DNA from: Lacihabitans sp. CS3-21
GTDB taxonomy: Bacteria; Bacteroidota; Bacteroidia; Cytophagales; Spirosomataceae
Length of the DNA: 64,000 nucleotides
Direction of reading: 5' to 3'
Assembly (NCBI RefSeq): GCF_024343675.1
Contig: NZ_RJUD01000014.1
Location: 1 to 64,000 of the forward strand
Of this stretch, positions 34,645 to 43,828 are shown piece after piece; position 1 is the first letter of the stretch, and each line of letters starts with the position of its first letter. The position numbers and the translations under genes were made by a program. The notes below the pieces were generated by a model that was given only the letters and a program-made list of their open reading frames with translations, was not told the DNA's origin and searched no databases.

Positions 34645-34965
34645 ATGGCCATATTTAAAGTAATCTCCGTCGCCGATTCAAGAAAGTCTCTTTCTAAAGG
34701 GTTTAATATTAATGTCTTAGATATAAAAACCGAAGCTCATCGTGCCAATGGTTTTATGCCAGATAGCCTGCATTATGGTTTTTATGAAAGACAAAAAGCA
34801 GGTGATAGTCATGCTTTTGAAAATTTAGCCCTTCCTAATACTTCACAGAGAGTTGCTTATCGTGGTGGAGGTGAATTGAGCAAACTTGCAGTTACTTTAC
34901 TTCTTGAAAATGGTTTTGATGCTCATTCACTTTCTGGTGGATATAAAGCTTGGTTAAACAATTAA
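34645..34965 (+). CDS. Rhodanese-like protein without cysteine
   Basis: A single rhodanese fold is recognisable from VLDIKTEAHRANGFMPDSLH (the usual DVR...GHIPGA region) and LLLENGFDAHSLSGGYKAWL (the usual GG..W end). The catalytic loop, normally CRxGxRS, reads VAYRGGGELS, and there is no cysteine anywhere in the product, so sulfur transfer by the normal mechanism is impossible. ATG 34645 gives 107 residues; 34624 is an alternative. It lies 11 bp before the MFS gene and is probably co-transcribed. A binding or regulatory role is possible. Confidence 0.65.
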   Translation: MAIFKVISVADSRKSLSKGFNINVLDIKTEAHRANGFMPDSLHYGFYERQKAGDSHAFENLALPNTSQRVAYRGGGELSKLAVTLLLENGFDAHSLSGGYKAWLNN

Positions 34966-34976
34966 AATCTTTAACC

Positions 34977-36179
34977 ATGGAGGAGGTAAAATTTGGACTA
35001 AAAGAAAATTGGAAGCAGTTTTCGCTTTTGGTAGTCATCAATGCTTTTGTGGGTGGAATGATTGGCCTCGAACGCACCGTTTTGCCCGCATTGGCCGAAC
35101 AAGAATTTGGTATTTCTTCTAAAGCAGCCATTTTTTCATTTATTGTCGCGTTTGGTATTACAAAGGCCATTTGTAATTATTTCACAGGAAAACTAGCCAA
35201 TATTATTGGCCGCAAAAACCTCCTAGTTATAGGTTGGGTTTTTGCCATACCCATACCATTTATTCTCATTTTCGCCAATTCTTGGGACTGGATCATTTTT
35301 GCCAATATTTTGTTGGGCATCAACCAAGGCCTTACTTGGAGCATGGCTGTGGTGATGAAGATAGACTTGGTAGGAAGTAAAAAACGTGGGCTTGCCGTAG
35401 GAATCAACGAGTTTGCTGGGTACGTTTCAGTAGGAATTGTTGCATTTTTGACGGGTTATATTGCCAGTCATTATGGGCTTAGACCCTATCCATTTTACCT
35501 CGGAATAGCATTTTCGGTATTGGGTTTGATTCTGAGTTTGGTATTTGTAAAAGACACCAACGATCATGTAAAAAATGAGTCAATTGATAGCAATATTCCT
35601 CTGCTTTCAAATATTTTTATAGACACTACATTTAGGCATAAGTCGCTCAGCGGCATTACACAGGCAGGTTTGGTAAATAATCTAAACGACGGTATGATTT
35701 GGGGGCTTTTGCCCATGCTCTTACTTTCTTTACAATTTACGCCAACTCAGATAGGGATTTTGGCAGCTGTTTATCCTACAGTGTGGGGTTTAAGTCAACT
35801 TTTCACAGGAAAATTGTCTGATATTTATTCAAAAAAATGGCTACTTTTTTTCGGAATGGTCATTCAATCTTTAGCCATATTTGCTCTCGTTTTTGCTATA
35901 CAATTTTGGCATTTTGCTGCCATTGGTGTCCTTTTGGGTTTTGGAACGGCCTTGGTTTATCCCACCTTTATCAATGCCATCTCAGACTTTACACATCCTT
36001 CACAAAGAGCCGAGAGTTTGGGTACATTTAGGTTTTGGAGAGATTTGGGATATGCCATTGGTGCTATCACAACAGGCCTTCTTGCTGATATTTTTGGAGT
36101 TAATTTTAGCATCGCATTTATTGCAATTCTCACAGCATTATCAGCTTTGGTGGTGGTTTTTAGGATAAAGGATGTCTGA
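34977..36179 (+). CDS. Major facilitator superfamily transporter
   Basis: 400 residues with about 12 membrane segments in two halves. Loop signatures include GKLANIIGRKNLL between segments 2 and 3 and GKLSDIYSKKW in the second half. It resembles sugar-phosphate/drug-type MFS proteins, but the substrate cannot be told. ATG 34977 is preferred over the upstream TTG because it leads directly into the first helix region and follows the rhodanese-like stop by 11 bp. Confidence 0.85.
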   Translation: MEEVKFGLKENWKQFSLLVVINAFVGGMIGLERTVLPALAEQEFGISSKAAIFSFIVAFGITKAICNYFTGKLANIIGRKNLLVIGWVFAIPIPFILIFANSWDWIIFANILLGINQGLTWSMAVVMKIDLVGSKKRGLAVGINEFAGYVSVGIVAFLTGYIASHYGLRPYPFYLGIAFSVLGLILSLVFVKDTNDHVKNESIDSNIPLLSNIFIDTTFRHKSLSGITQAGLVNNLNDGMIWGLLPMLLLSLQFTPTQIGILAAVYPTVWGLSQLFTGKLSDIYSKKWLLFFGMVIQSLAIFALVFAIQFWHFAAIGVLLGFGTALVYPTFINAISDFTHPSQRAESLGTFRFWRDLGYAIGAITTGLLADIFGVNFSIAFIAILTALSALVVVFRIKDV

Positions 36180-36301
36180 ATTGTCTGGAAGGACGAATAA
36201 TGAATTTTTTTTAGTAAGCCCAAAAAATATTTTTAGGGGAACTTGATATTTATATTTTCCTTTAAGTTTGATGAAATATAAATTTCCTTTTTGAAAACAC
36301 G

Positions 36302-36327
36302 TTGCACTACTTATAATCCTACATTTG
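36302..36327 (+). promoter_or_regulatory. Promoter of the metal ATPase gene
   Basis: TACATTTG (36320-36327) matches TAnnTTTG exactly, 22 bp before the ATG. TTG at 36302-36304 is 15 bases upstream, shorter than usual. Confidence 0.45.
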
Positions 36328-36349
36328 TTAAGAAATAAATTTTCTTGCC

Positions 36350-38404
36350 ATGAAAAATTTGGATCCAAATCATATCCATACTTACGATGAACACGGCCAT
36401 ATGACTTGTTGTTCGGAAGAAGAAAAAATTTATAAAATAGCGGAAACGTCAATAAAAAATAGCGTAAAAAAAGATGCCTGTTGTTCTTCTGACCACACTG
36501 AGGATGAACACGCTCATGGTCACAATCACTCAGAGACATCAACTAGCTCGTTTAAAATGTTTTTGCCCGCAATAGTTAGCTTATTTTTATTGCTAATCGC
36601 CATTGCGTTAGATAATTATATTCCGCAAACTTGGTTTACTGGCTGGATCAGAATCCTGGTGTACGCAGCTGCTTATTTGCCAGTAGGTTTTCCTGTGTTG
36701 AAAGAGGCTCTTCAAAGTATACTCAAGGGAGAAATATTCTCAGAGTTTTTGTTGATGTCTATTGCCACCGTTGGAGCTTTTGCCATTGGCGAATATCCCG
36801 AGGGCGTAGCGGTGATGTTATTTTATTCTGTTGGGGAGGTTTTTCAAGGGATGGCCGTAAAAAGAGCCAAAGCAAATATTAAAAGTTTGCTCGATCAAAG
36901 GCCAGACGAAGTTAGTATTTTAATAAACAATGAAGCCAAAACCATCAAAGCAGCTTCAGCAAATATTGGCGATATTATTCAATTAAAAGCGGGTGAAAAA
37001 TTAGGTTTAGACGGTGAATTATTGTCAGAAACAGCTTCATTTAACACGGCGGCTCTCACAGGCGAAAGCAAGCCCGATACCAAAACAAAAGGCGAAACAG
37101 TCTTGGCTGGAATGATAAACTTAAATACCGTTGCACAAGTAAAAGTTACTACTGCTTATAAGGACAGTAAACTGAGTAAAATCTTGGAAATGGTGCAGCA
37201 TGCTACAGCCCAAAAAGCCCCAACAGAGCTGTTTATCAGGAAGTTTGCGAAAATTTACACACCAATTGTAGTACTCTTGGCGATTCTTATTACGGGTTTG
37301 CCCTTCTTTTTTCTAGAAGATTATGCGTTTAGTCAATGGTTATATCGTGCCTTAGTTTTCTTGGTTATTTCATGTCCGTGTGCCTTGGTTATTTCCATTC
37401 CATTGGGCTATTTTGGTGGAATTGGAGCTGCTTCAAAAAACGGAATTTTGTTTAAAGGAAGTAATTTCTTAGACCTATTAGCCAATATTCAAAACGTAGT
37501 AATGGACAAAACAGGCACCATGACAGAGGGTGTTTTTAAGGTACAAGAAGTTGTTTTCAAACCAGAATTCAACAAAGAACAAATCATGGAAATGGTCAAT
37601 GCTTTAGAAAGCAAAAGTACACATCCTATAGCTACGGCCATTCATGATTTTGTGGGTAAAGTAGATGCAAATATAGAGCTGATTAATGTCGAAGAAATAG
37701 CTGGACACGGACTAAAAGCCGAAGTAAATGGCAAGGAATTATTGGTAGGAAATTTCAAATTGATGGATACGTTTGGTATTTCTTATGACATTGATCCTGA
37801 AGCAATCGTTTATACTTTGGTCGCAATAGCGTATGATAAGAAATTTGCGGGCTACCTTACCATAGCTGACGTAATAAAGGAGGATGCCCAATCTGCGGTG
37901 AATAAACTCAAAGAATTGGGTGTAAATACCACGATGCTTAGTGGAGATAAAAGTTCTGTGGTAAAATTTGTTGCAGACAAATTAGGCATCATAAATTCAT
38001 TTGGTGATTTGCTGCCTGAAGACAAGGTGAACAAAATAAAAGCACTAAAAGGCTTAAACCAAAGGGTAGCTTTTGTAGGCGATGGCGTAAATGATGCTCC
38101 AGTAGTAGCTCTGAGCGATGTGGGAATAGCCATGGGTGGTTTGGGAAGCGACGCAACAATCGAAACGGCTGATGTGGTAATTCAGGACGATATGCCTTCA
38201 AGAATACCGATGGCCATAAACATTGGCAAACAAACCAAGCGAATTGTTTGGCAAAATATTACAATGGCGTTTTTGGTTAAGGGTGCTGTTTTGGCACTTG
38301 GAGCGGGTGGTTTAGCCACCATGTGGGAGGCAGTTTTTGCCGATGTTGGCGTAGCATTATTGGCTATTTTGAATGCTGTCAGGATTCAGAATATGAAGTT
38401 TTAA
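36350..38404 (+). CDS. P1B-type heavy-metal-translocating ATPase
   Basis: Pumps a soft or divalent metal out of the cytoplasm at the cost of ATP. The 684 residues include the ion-binding CPC motif (C342-P-C344), the phosphorylated Asp386 in DKTGT, TGES in the actuator domain, HP in the nucleotide domain (STHPIATAIHDF) and GDGVNDAP. The CPC followed by LVISIPLGYFGGIG points to the Zn/Cd/Pb (ZntA/CadA) group. Instead of a ferredoxin-like metal domain the N-terminus has His/Cys-rich tracts (CCSSDHTEDEHAHGHNH). Transcribed alone, with its own promoter. Confidence 0.92.
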   Translation: MKNLDPNHIHTYDEHGHMTCCSEEEKIYKIAETSIKNSVKKDACCSSDHTEDEHAHGHNHSETSTSSFKMFLPAIVSLFLLLIAIALDNYIPQTWFTGWIRILVYAAAYLPVGFPVLKEALQSILKGEIFSEFLLMSIATVGAFAIGEYPEGVAVMLFYSVGEVFQGMAVKRAKANIKSLLDQRPDEVSILINNEAKTIKAASANIGDIIQLKAGEKLGLDGELLSETASFNTAALTGESKPDTKTKGETVLAGMINLNTVAQVKVTTAYKDSKLSKILEMVQHATAQKAPTELFIRKFAKIYTPIVVLLAILITGLPFFFLEDYAFSQWLYRALVFLVISCPCALVISIPLGYFGGIGAASKNGILFKGSNFLDLLANIQNVVMDKTGTMTEGVFKVQEVVFKPEFNKEQIMEMVNALESKSTHPIATAIHDFVGKVDANIELINVEEIAGHGLKAEVNGKELLVGNFKLMDTFGISYDIDPEAIVYTLVAIAYDKKFAGYLTIADVIKEDAQSAVNKLKELGVNTTMLSGDKSSVVKFVADKLGIINSFGDLLPEDKVNKIKALKGLNQRVAFVGDGVNDAPVVALSDVGIAMGGLGSDATIETADVVIQDDMPSRIPMAINIGKQTKRIVWQNITMAFLVKGAVLALGAGGLATMWEAVFADVGVALLAILNAVRIQNMKF

Positions 38405-38539
38405 TGGCCAATCCTAATTTGAGAAAGACTTCGTTTTATACCTTGAATGGTTTAAGAATATTTATTTTGAAAATATTGAGAATGTTATTTGAGAATAACT
38501 ATTTTCGTATTCCTTAAACAATTCAACCAAAATAAAAAT

Positions 38540-38980
38540 ATGAAATTCTACTTTGGAATTCTCCTTATCTTAGGTGTTTTTTGTTCTTGTGATAAACAAT
38601 CTTCGCCGTCTTTGGAAGGCACGTGGCAACTAATATCAGCCACTTCAACAGAAAAAGATTCCACTTTTTCTACTTTCAACTCAAAGGTGAAAATGATAAA
38701 AATTATAAATTCAAGCCATTTTGCTTTCTTAAGTCATGACATCACCGGTGCTAAAGATTCCACCAGAGCTGAATATACAGCGGGTGGGGGAACTTATACT
38801 TTGAATGATAGTCTGTATACGGAGAACTTGGAGTATTTCAGTGACCCTCAATGGGAGAATCACAAATTTGAATTTGTAGTAAAAATCCAGAACGACACTT
38901 TGGTTCAGAAAGGTGTGGAGAAATTGGAAAAATTAGGAATAGATCGTGTAATTGTTGAAAAATACGTGCGGGTTAAGTAA
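38540..38980 (+). CDS. Small lipoprotein, lipocalin-like
   Basis: 146 residues with a lipoprotein signal ending GVFCSC. After it, LEGTWQLISATS and later strands (EYTAGGGTYTLND, FEFVVKIQNDTLVQKG) resemble lipocalin-like (DUF4488-type) proteins of Bacteroidota. ATG 38540 is chosen because the longer frame delays the signal peptide. Function unknown; it precedes the GH140-like gene by 46 bp and may be co-transcribed. Confidence 0.7.
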   Translation: MKFYFGILLILGVFCSCDKQSSPSLEGTWQLISATSTEKDSTFSTFNSKVKMIKIINSSHFAFLSHDITGAKDSTRAEYTAGGGTYTLNDSLYTENLEYFSDPQWENHKFEFVVKIQNDTLVQKGVEKLEKLGIDRVIVEKYVRVK

Positions 38981-39026
38981 TCACAAATCTTTGGAGATTT
39001 TTAGGTTAAATCAAATCAATTCTTAA

Positions 39027-40391
39027 ATGAAAAAAATACTTTTCACAATAGTTTCTTTTGCAGTATTTGCACAAGTTCTTGTGGCTCAATCTTTTACTGT
39101 TAGTGCAAACAAACGTTATATTCTAAAAGAAGGGAAACCATTTGTTTGGGTAGGGGATACCGCCTGGGAATTGTTCCATCGATTGGATAGAGAAGAAGCT
39201 ACTTTTTATTTAGGAAAACGTGCAGTTCAGGGTTTTACGATTATTCAAGCCGTGGCTTTGGCCGAAATGGACGGTATCAACAAACCAAATGCCTACGGCG
39301 AAAAACCACTAATAGATAATGACCCCACAAAGCCTAACGAGGCGTACTTTAAGCATGTAGATTTCATTATTGATAAAGCCAACGAACTAGGACTAAATAT
39401 TGGACTATTACCCACATGGGGCGATAAGGTTTTTAAAGACAAATGGGGCACTGGTCCTGAAATTTTAGACGAAAAAAACGCTAAAATATATGGTAAATGG
39501 ATAGCGAACCGCTATAAAAATAGAACAAACATCATTTGGGTGATGGGTGGTGATAGAAATCCAAGGATAGGAACTTCAGATGAAGCGATTTGGAATGCCA
39601 TGGCCGCTGGAGTAGTGGAAGGCTTGGGCGGAAATGATAAAGGCCTACTTACATTTCATCCACAACCCAACAAAGAGGGCTCAAGCGAGTGGTTTCACGA
39701 TGAGGCGTGGTTTGATTTCAATATGTTTCAGACAGGTCATTGCAGAGATGCAGCAGTTTTTGATAGGATTCAAGGTTCTTATGAGAGAATCCCAATCAAA
39801 CCTGTGATTGATGGAGAACCCATTTATGAAGATCACCCCGTTTGTTTTAATGCCAACGAAAACGGGACCACCAATGCCTACGATGTCCGAAAAGCCATTT
39901 ATTTGGATGTTTTTGCAGGTGCTTTTGGTTTTACATATGGCTGTCATGACATTTGGCAAATGTATTCGCCGAAGATCGAGGCAGTGAATGGGCCCAAAAC
40001 TTACTGGCACTTTGCATTAGATTTACCTGCAGCAAAGCAAGTGAAGTATTTGAAAAAACTCATAGAATCAAGGCCGATTTTGGATAGAATACCCGACCAA
40101 AGTTTGATTTTAGAGAATAATTTGATGGCTTATGAAAGAATTCAAGCCACAAGAGGAAATGATTATGTTTTTGTATATAGTGTTATGGGTAAGTCTTTTA
40201 CGCTACAATTGGGAAAAATTTCGGGACAGCAATGCTCGGCTTTTTGGTTTAGTCCTCGCAATGGAGAAGTAAAAGATGCTGGGAAATTTGAAAACAAAGG
40301 TACCAAAGTTTTCACTCCACCGAGCTCAGGATATGGACAAGACTGGGTGTTGGTAGTGGATGATGAACAAAAGAAATATGCTAGATTGTAA
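39027..40391 (+). CDS. DUF4038-type glycoside hydrolase, GH140-like
   Basis: Secreted TIM-barrel enzyme of 454 residues (signal KILFTIVSFAVFAQVLVAQ). It opens with FTVSANKRYILKEGKPFVWV, GDTAWELFHRL, which is standard for DUF4038; a C-terminal beta domain (from about residue 365, SGQQCSAFWFSPRNGEVK) matches the collagen-binding-like companion domain. Probable catalytic pair: D176 in WVMGGDRNP and E264 in VIDGEPIYED, the pattern described for the GH140 apiosidase of rhamnogalacturonan II breakdown. Substrate here is uncertain. It faces a sulfatase gene transcribed towards it. Confidence 0.8.
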   Translation: MKKILFTIVSFAVFAQVLVAQSFTVSANKRYILKEGKPFVWVGDTAWELFHRLDREEATFYLGKRAVQGFTIIQAVALAEMDGINKPNAYGEKPLIDNDPTKPNEAYFKHVDFIIDKANELGLNIGLLPTWGDKVFKDKWGTGPEILDEKNAKIYGKWIANRYKNRTNIIWVMGGDRNPRIGTSDEAIWNAMAAGVVEGLGGNDKGLLTFHPQPNKEGSSEWFHDEAWFDFNMFQTGHCRDAAVFDRIQGSYERIPIKPVIDGEPIYEDHPVCFNANENGTTNAYDVRKAIYLDVFAGAFGFTYGCHDIWQMYSPKIEAVNGPKTYWHFALDLPAAKQVKYLKKLIESRPILDRIPDQSLILENNLMAYERIQATRGNDYVFVYSVMGKSFTLQLGKISGQQCSAFWFSPRNGEVKDAGKFENKGTKVFTPPSSGYGQDWVLVVDDEQKKYARL

Positions 40392-40493
40392 ATCAAAAAA
40401 CAATCTAGCATATCAATTCTCCAAAACGCGGAACTAAATTAAAAAGATATTTGAAGAAATTCGGGTAAACGAGAACCTAATATTTGTTTTAAT

Positions 40494-42119
40494 CTATCTA
40501 AATATTTTACCTTTTTTTATTAATTCATCGTATTTGGCAATGTACATTTTATCCAAAGCTTCGGAGTCTTTGTATTTGACCCTTAGAGCAGCCAATTTTT
40601 TATGCAGTTCGGCTTTCACTGTAGCATATTTTGGGTCATTGTACACGTTCTTCATTTCGCTTTTGTCGTTTACTCTATCATACAATTCCCATTCGTCTAT
40701 ATCATAATAAAAATGCACAAGCTTGTATTTTTCGGTCACGATTCCATAATGCCTTTTTACCATGTGAACACTTGGATATTCGTAATAATGATAGTATGCT
40801 GCATCTCGGAAGTTTTTGCCTTGACCTTTAAAAATTGGTATCAAGCTTTCTCCTTGCATATCAGCGGGTGATTTTATGCCTGCCGCTTCTAAGAATGTTT
40901 GGGCAAAATCGAGGTTTTGAACCATCTGAGAGTTTTTAGAGCCAGCCTTTATTACTCCTGGCCATTTTACCAAAAGCGGAGTTTTAAACGATTCATCAAA
41001 AATAAATCGCTTGTCGAACCAGCCATGTTCGCCCAAATAAAAACCTTGATCTGAGGTATAAACCACTATGGTGTTTTCGTCCAGATTATTCTTTTTCAAG
41101 AAATCCATAACTTGTCCAACACCATCATCTACAGCGGCTATACTTCCCAAATAATCCTGCATGTATCTTTGATAACGCCACTGCATTTTTTCTTTATCTG
41201 TCATGGTTGGGAATTTCTTAATGAATTCCTCATTCATTTTTCCATAAGCTTCATCCCAAGCTTTTCTTTGCTCTGGGTTCATTCTGCCTATGGTGGCGTT
41301 GTAGTTTCTTTTGTCATAGGCATGCGATTCTTTAATGCCCAATTTATCCATGTTCTCAGGCGTGATTTTAGAGTCTCCAGCCCAGTTCATGTGCGTCAAT
41401 AGATTCATTTCCTGCTCTTTAGAGGCCCTTCCTCTTCCTTCGTAATTATCAAAAAGTGTAGCTGGTTCAGGAAAGGTTTTTTTTAAATATTCCTTAAAGT
41501 GACGTTCAGCAGGAAGCCATTCTCGGTGTGGAGCTTTATGCAAATAGGCCAAGAAGAATGGTTTTTCTTCATCTCTTTCGTTTTTGAGCCAATTGAGTGT
41601 AATATCAGTGATGAGGTCAGTTACATAACCTGTGAATTTCTTTTTGCCTTCTTTTTTGGTTATAAAATCTGGGTTATAATAGTCCCCTTGGTCGGGCAGT
41701 ATTTTAAACTCGTCAAAGCCTTTTGGGTTATTTCCAAAATGCAGTTTTCCAAACATAGCCGTTTGATAGCCATTTTGTTGTAAGATTTGAGGAAAGGTAA
41801 TATTGGTGGTATCAAATGGGAAATAGTTGTCAATCTTTCCGTTCAAGTGACTATGCTTTCCGGTCAAAATTACCGCTCTAGAAGGGGCACAAATGGAGTT
41901 GGTTACACAGGCATTTGAAAACAACATTCCCTCCTTTGCAATCCTATCAATATTTGGTGTTTGAGTAAGTCTTTTATCATAAGCTGATATGGCCTGATAC
42001 GCATGGTCATCAGACATGATGAATACGATGTTTGGACGTTTTTGTTTTTTAGGTTTAAAGGCAAAAAAAGCTACAGAAACTACTGAGATGAGTAGGAGGG
42101 CCAATAGAATTTTTTTCAT
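40494..42119 (-). CDS. Type I sulfatase (S1 family)
   Basis: Removes sulfate esters, probably from a polysaccharide, in the periplasm. 541 residues; the N-terminal hydrophobic stretch (ILLALLLISVVSVAFFAF) is a signal peptide or anchor. C77-A-P-S-R81 is the formylglycine signature, so activity needs an anaerobic-type or FGE maturase encoded elsewhere. Metal ligands are visible as MSDDHA (D37, D38) and YTSDQGFYLGEHGWFDKR. The sequence resembles the iduronate-sulfatase-like subgroup, but substrate assignment needs subfamily analysis. Confidence 0.92.
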   Translation of the reverse strand: MKKILLALLLISVVSVAFFAFKPKKQKRPNIVFIMSDDHAYQAISAYDKRLTQTPNIDRIAKEGMLFSNACVTNSICAPSRAVILTGKHSHLNGKIDNYFPFDTTNITFPQILQQNGYQTAMFGKLHFGNNPKGFDEFKILPDQGDYYNPDFITKKEGKKKFTGYVTDLITDITLNWLKNERDEEKPFFLAYLHKAPHREWLPAERHFKEYLKKTFPEPATLFDNYEGRGRASKEQEMNLLTHMNWAGDSKITPENMDKLGIKESHAYDKRNYNATIGRMNPEQRKAWDEAYGKMNEEFIKKFPTMTDKEKMQWRYQRYMQDYLGSIAAVDDGVGQVMDFLKKNNLDENTIVVYTSDQGFYLGEHGWFDKRFIFDESFKTPLLVKWPGVIKAGSKNSQMVQNLDFAQTFLEAAGIKSPADMQGESLIPIFKGQGKNFRDAAYYHYYEYPSVHMVKRHYGIVTEKYKLVHFYYDIDEWELYDRVNDKSEMKNVYNDPKYATVKAELHKKLAALRVKYKDSEALDKMYIAKYDELIKKGKIFR

Positions 42120-42197
42120 GTTATACTTAGTTAATGGTCAATTAGATAGTTTGGTTGTATATTATTTCTAGAAATTTTTGATTAATTTAAGATTATT

Positions 42198-43724
42198 TCA
42201 CTTTTTGGCCATTTCTAAAAAATCTAATTCTTTTTTGAAAGGTGCCTCTTTTAAAATTGTGTTGTCTCCAAATTCCATGATGTGTCCTTTTTCTTTGTCA
42301 TAGGCTTTCCATTCTGGCAAATCTTTACCATTTGGGTTTCCTGTTTTGGCAAAATTTACCCAATACGACGACATTTTATTTTCCAAATCCCAGTCGACGG
42401 CTTGCCAGGTTCTTTTCCATTTTTGTAGGCTATGAAGTGCATAAGGTACCTCTGCAGTATGAAAAGCACCATAATTAGGGAAATCGATTTTATCGGGCGG
42501 AACATGACTGAATTGATATAAATAGGAATTATTTTTCTTGTTAAATCCCGCCCATAAATGGGAAGAAAGAGCAGCAAACTGAAACATTCCTAGTTTGGCT
42601 TTCGAGGCCTTAGCTTCTTCGTCGGTTGAAGCAGTGAAAATATTTAAAAATGTCTGTGCTTTATTTCCAAAGTTTATTTTTGCTTCAGCTTCATATTTTT
42701 CAACACTGATAGGTGCATTTCCCATCAGAGTTCCATCACCAGTTACCCAGCCAGTCAACAATGGTACTTCATTGAAAAGTCCTTTTTCGAAATGTTGTAA
42801 TAGATCTGTGGGCAACACATAACCGTCTAAAGTAACGCCAAATCTAAATCCAGAGTTACTCATTTTTTGTATTTCGGTAGCTGATTTGTTGCGTAATTCT
42901 GCAATTGAATTTGCCCCAACTTTCTGCATAAATTTCTCGCCTTGCAGCTCAGAGGTTTCCAAATTATTGCTGAATCGACCAGATAGCAAACCACCACTTT
43001 GTGCTATGGCCTTATGAAACAGTCCTTTAGCTAAAGGAGATGCTACTAAGGCATTTACGCTGAATGAACCCGCCGATTGCCCAGCAATGGTTACGTTTTT
43101 TGGGTCACCACCAAACGCAGAAATATTTTTTTGAACCCATTTCAAAGCCTGTATCTGATCTAAAAAACCATAATTGCCAGAAGAATTATGTCCTGATTCT
43201 TTGGTCAATGCTGGGTGAGCCATAAAACCAAATGCACCTACCCGATAATTGATACTTACAAAAACGACTCCTTTTTTGGCCATTTCTTCACCATCATATA
43301 TAGCACAATTGGCTGATCCACTTGATAAGCCGCCTCCATAAATCCACACGAAAACGGGTAGTTTTTCTTTGGTTTTTTTAGCTTTAGTCCAGATGTTTAA
43401 ATAAAGACAATCTTCACTTAAAGGCTCAGGTTGGGCGATAAACTCCTCTGTCCAACACAAGAAGGGTTCGGGTTTATTCTGGATTGGGCTTGCAGAAAAT
43501 TCGGTGCATTTGCGTATTCCTGTCCAGTTTTTGGGAGCTTGTGGGGCTTTCCAGCGTAAATCTCCTATAGGAGGTGAAGCGAACGGAATACCTTTGAATA
43601 TTCTTATCGATTTGTCAGCGTTTGTGACACCTTCCAAACTTCCATTGGCAGTTTTAATGACAGGGTTTTGTGCAAATAGTTGCCCCGAAATAAGTAGGCT
43701 AAGTACGAATAGGTTGAATTTCAT
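42198..43724 (-). CDS. Type B carboxylesterase
   Basis: Secreted alpha/beta hydrolase of 508 residues (signal LFVLSLLISGQLFAQ). The nucleophile is S217 in GQSAGS; other family marks are FKGIPFASPPIGDLRW, EDCLYLNIW and the oxyanion-hole YGGGL. It hydrolyses small esters; on a glycan-degrading strand it may remove acyl groups from polysaccharides. It lies 78 bp upstream of the sulfatase on the same strand. Confidence 0.9.
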   Translation of the reverse strand: MKFNLFVLSLLISGQLFAQNPVIKTANGSLEGVTNADKSIRIFKGIPFASPPIGDLRWKAPQAPKNWTGIRKCTEFSASPIQNKPEPFLCWTEEFIAQPEPLSEDCLYLNIWTKAKKTKEKLPVFVWIYGGGLSSGSANCAIYDGEEMAKKGVVFVSINYRVGAFGFMAHPALTKESGHNSSGNYGFLDQIQALKWVQKNISAFGGDPKNVTIAGQSAGSFSVNALVASPLAKGLFHKAIAQSGGLLSGRFSNNLETSELQGEKFMQKVGANSIAELRNKSATEIQKMSNSGFRFGVTLDGYVLPTDLLQHFEKGLFNEVPLLTGWVTGDGTLMGNAPISVEKYEAEAKINFGNKAQTFLNIFTASTDEEAKASKAKLGMFQFAALSSHLWAGFNKKNNSYLYQFSHVPPDKIDFPNYGAFHTAEVPYALHSLQKWKRTWQAVDWDLENKMSSYWVNFAKTGNPNGKDLPEWKAYDKEKGHIMEFGDNTILKEAPFKKELDFLEMAKK

Positions 43725-43828
43725 GAAGGTCTTATTTGTATTGTAAAATTATACATCTACTTTCGCAATCGTAATTTAGTTTAATAAGTTCTGAAAATAA
43801 TATCATTTGTAATTTATTGGTTTTTTAA

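Noticed and set aside
40494-40510. Terminator between the GH140-like and sulfatase genes
   Set aside because: The spacer has T runs but I could not draw a stable stem.
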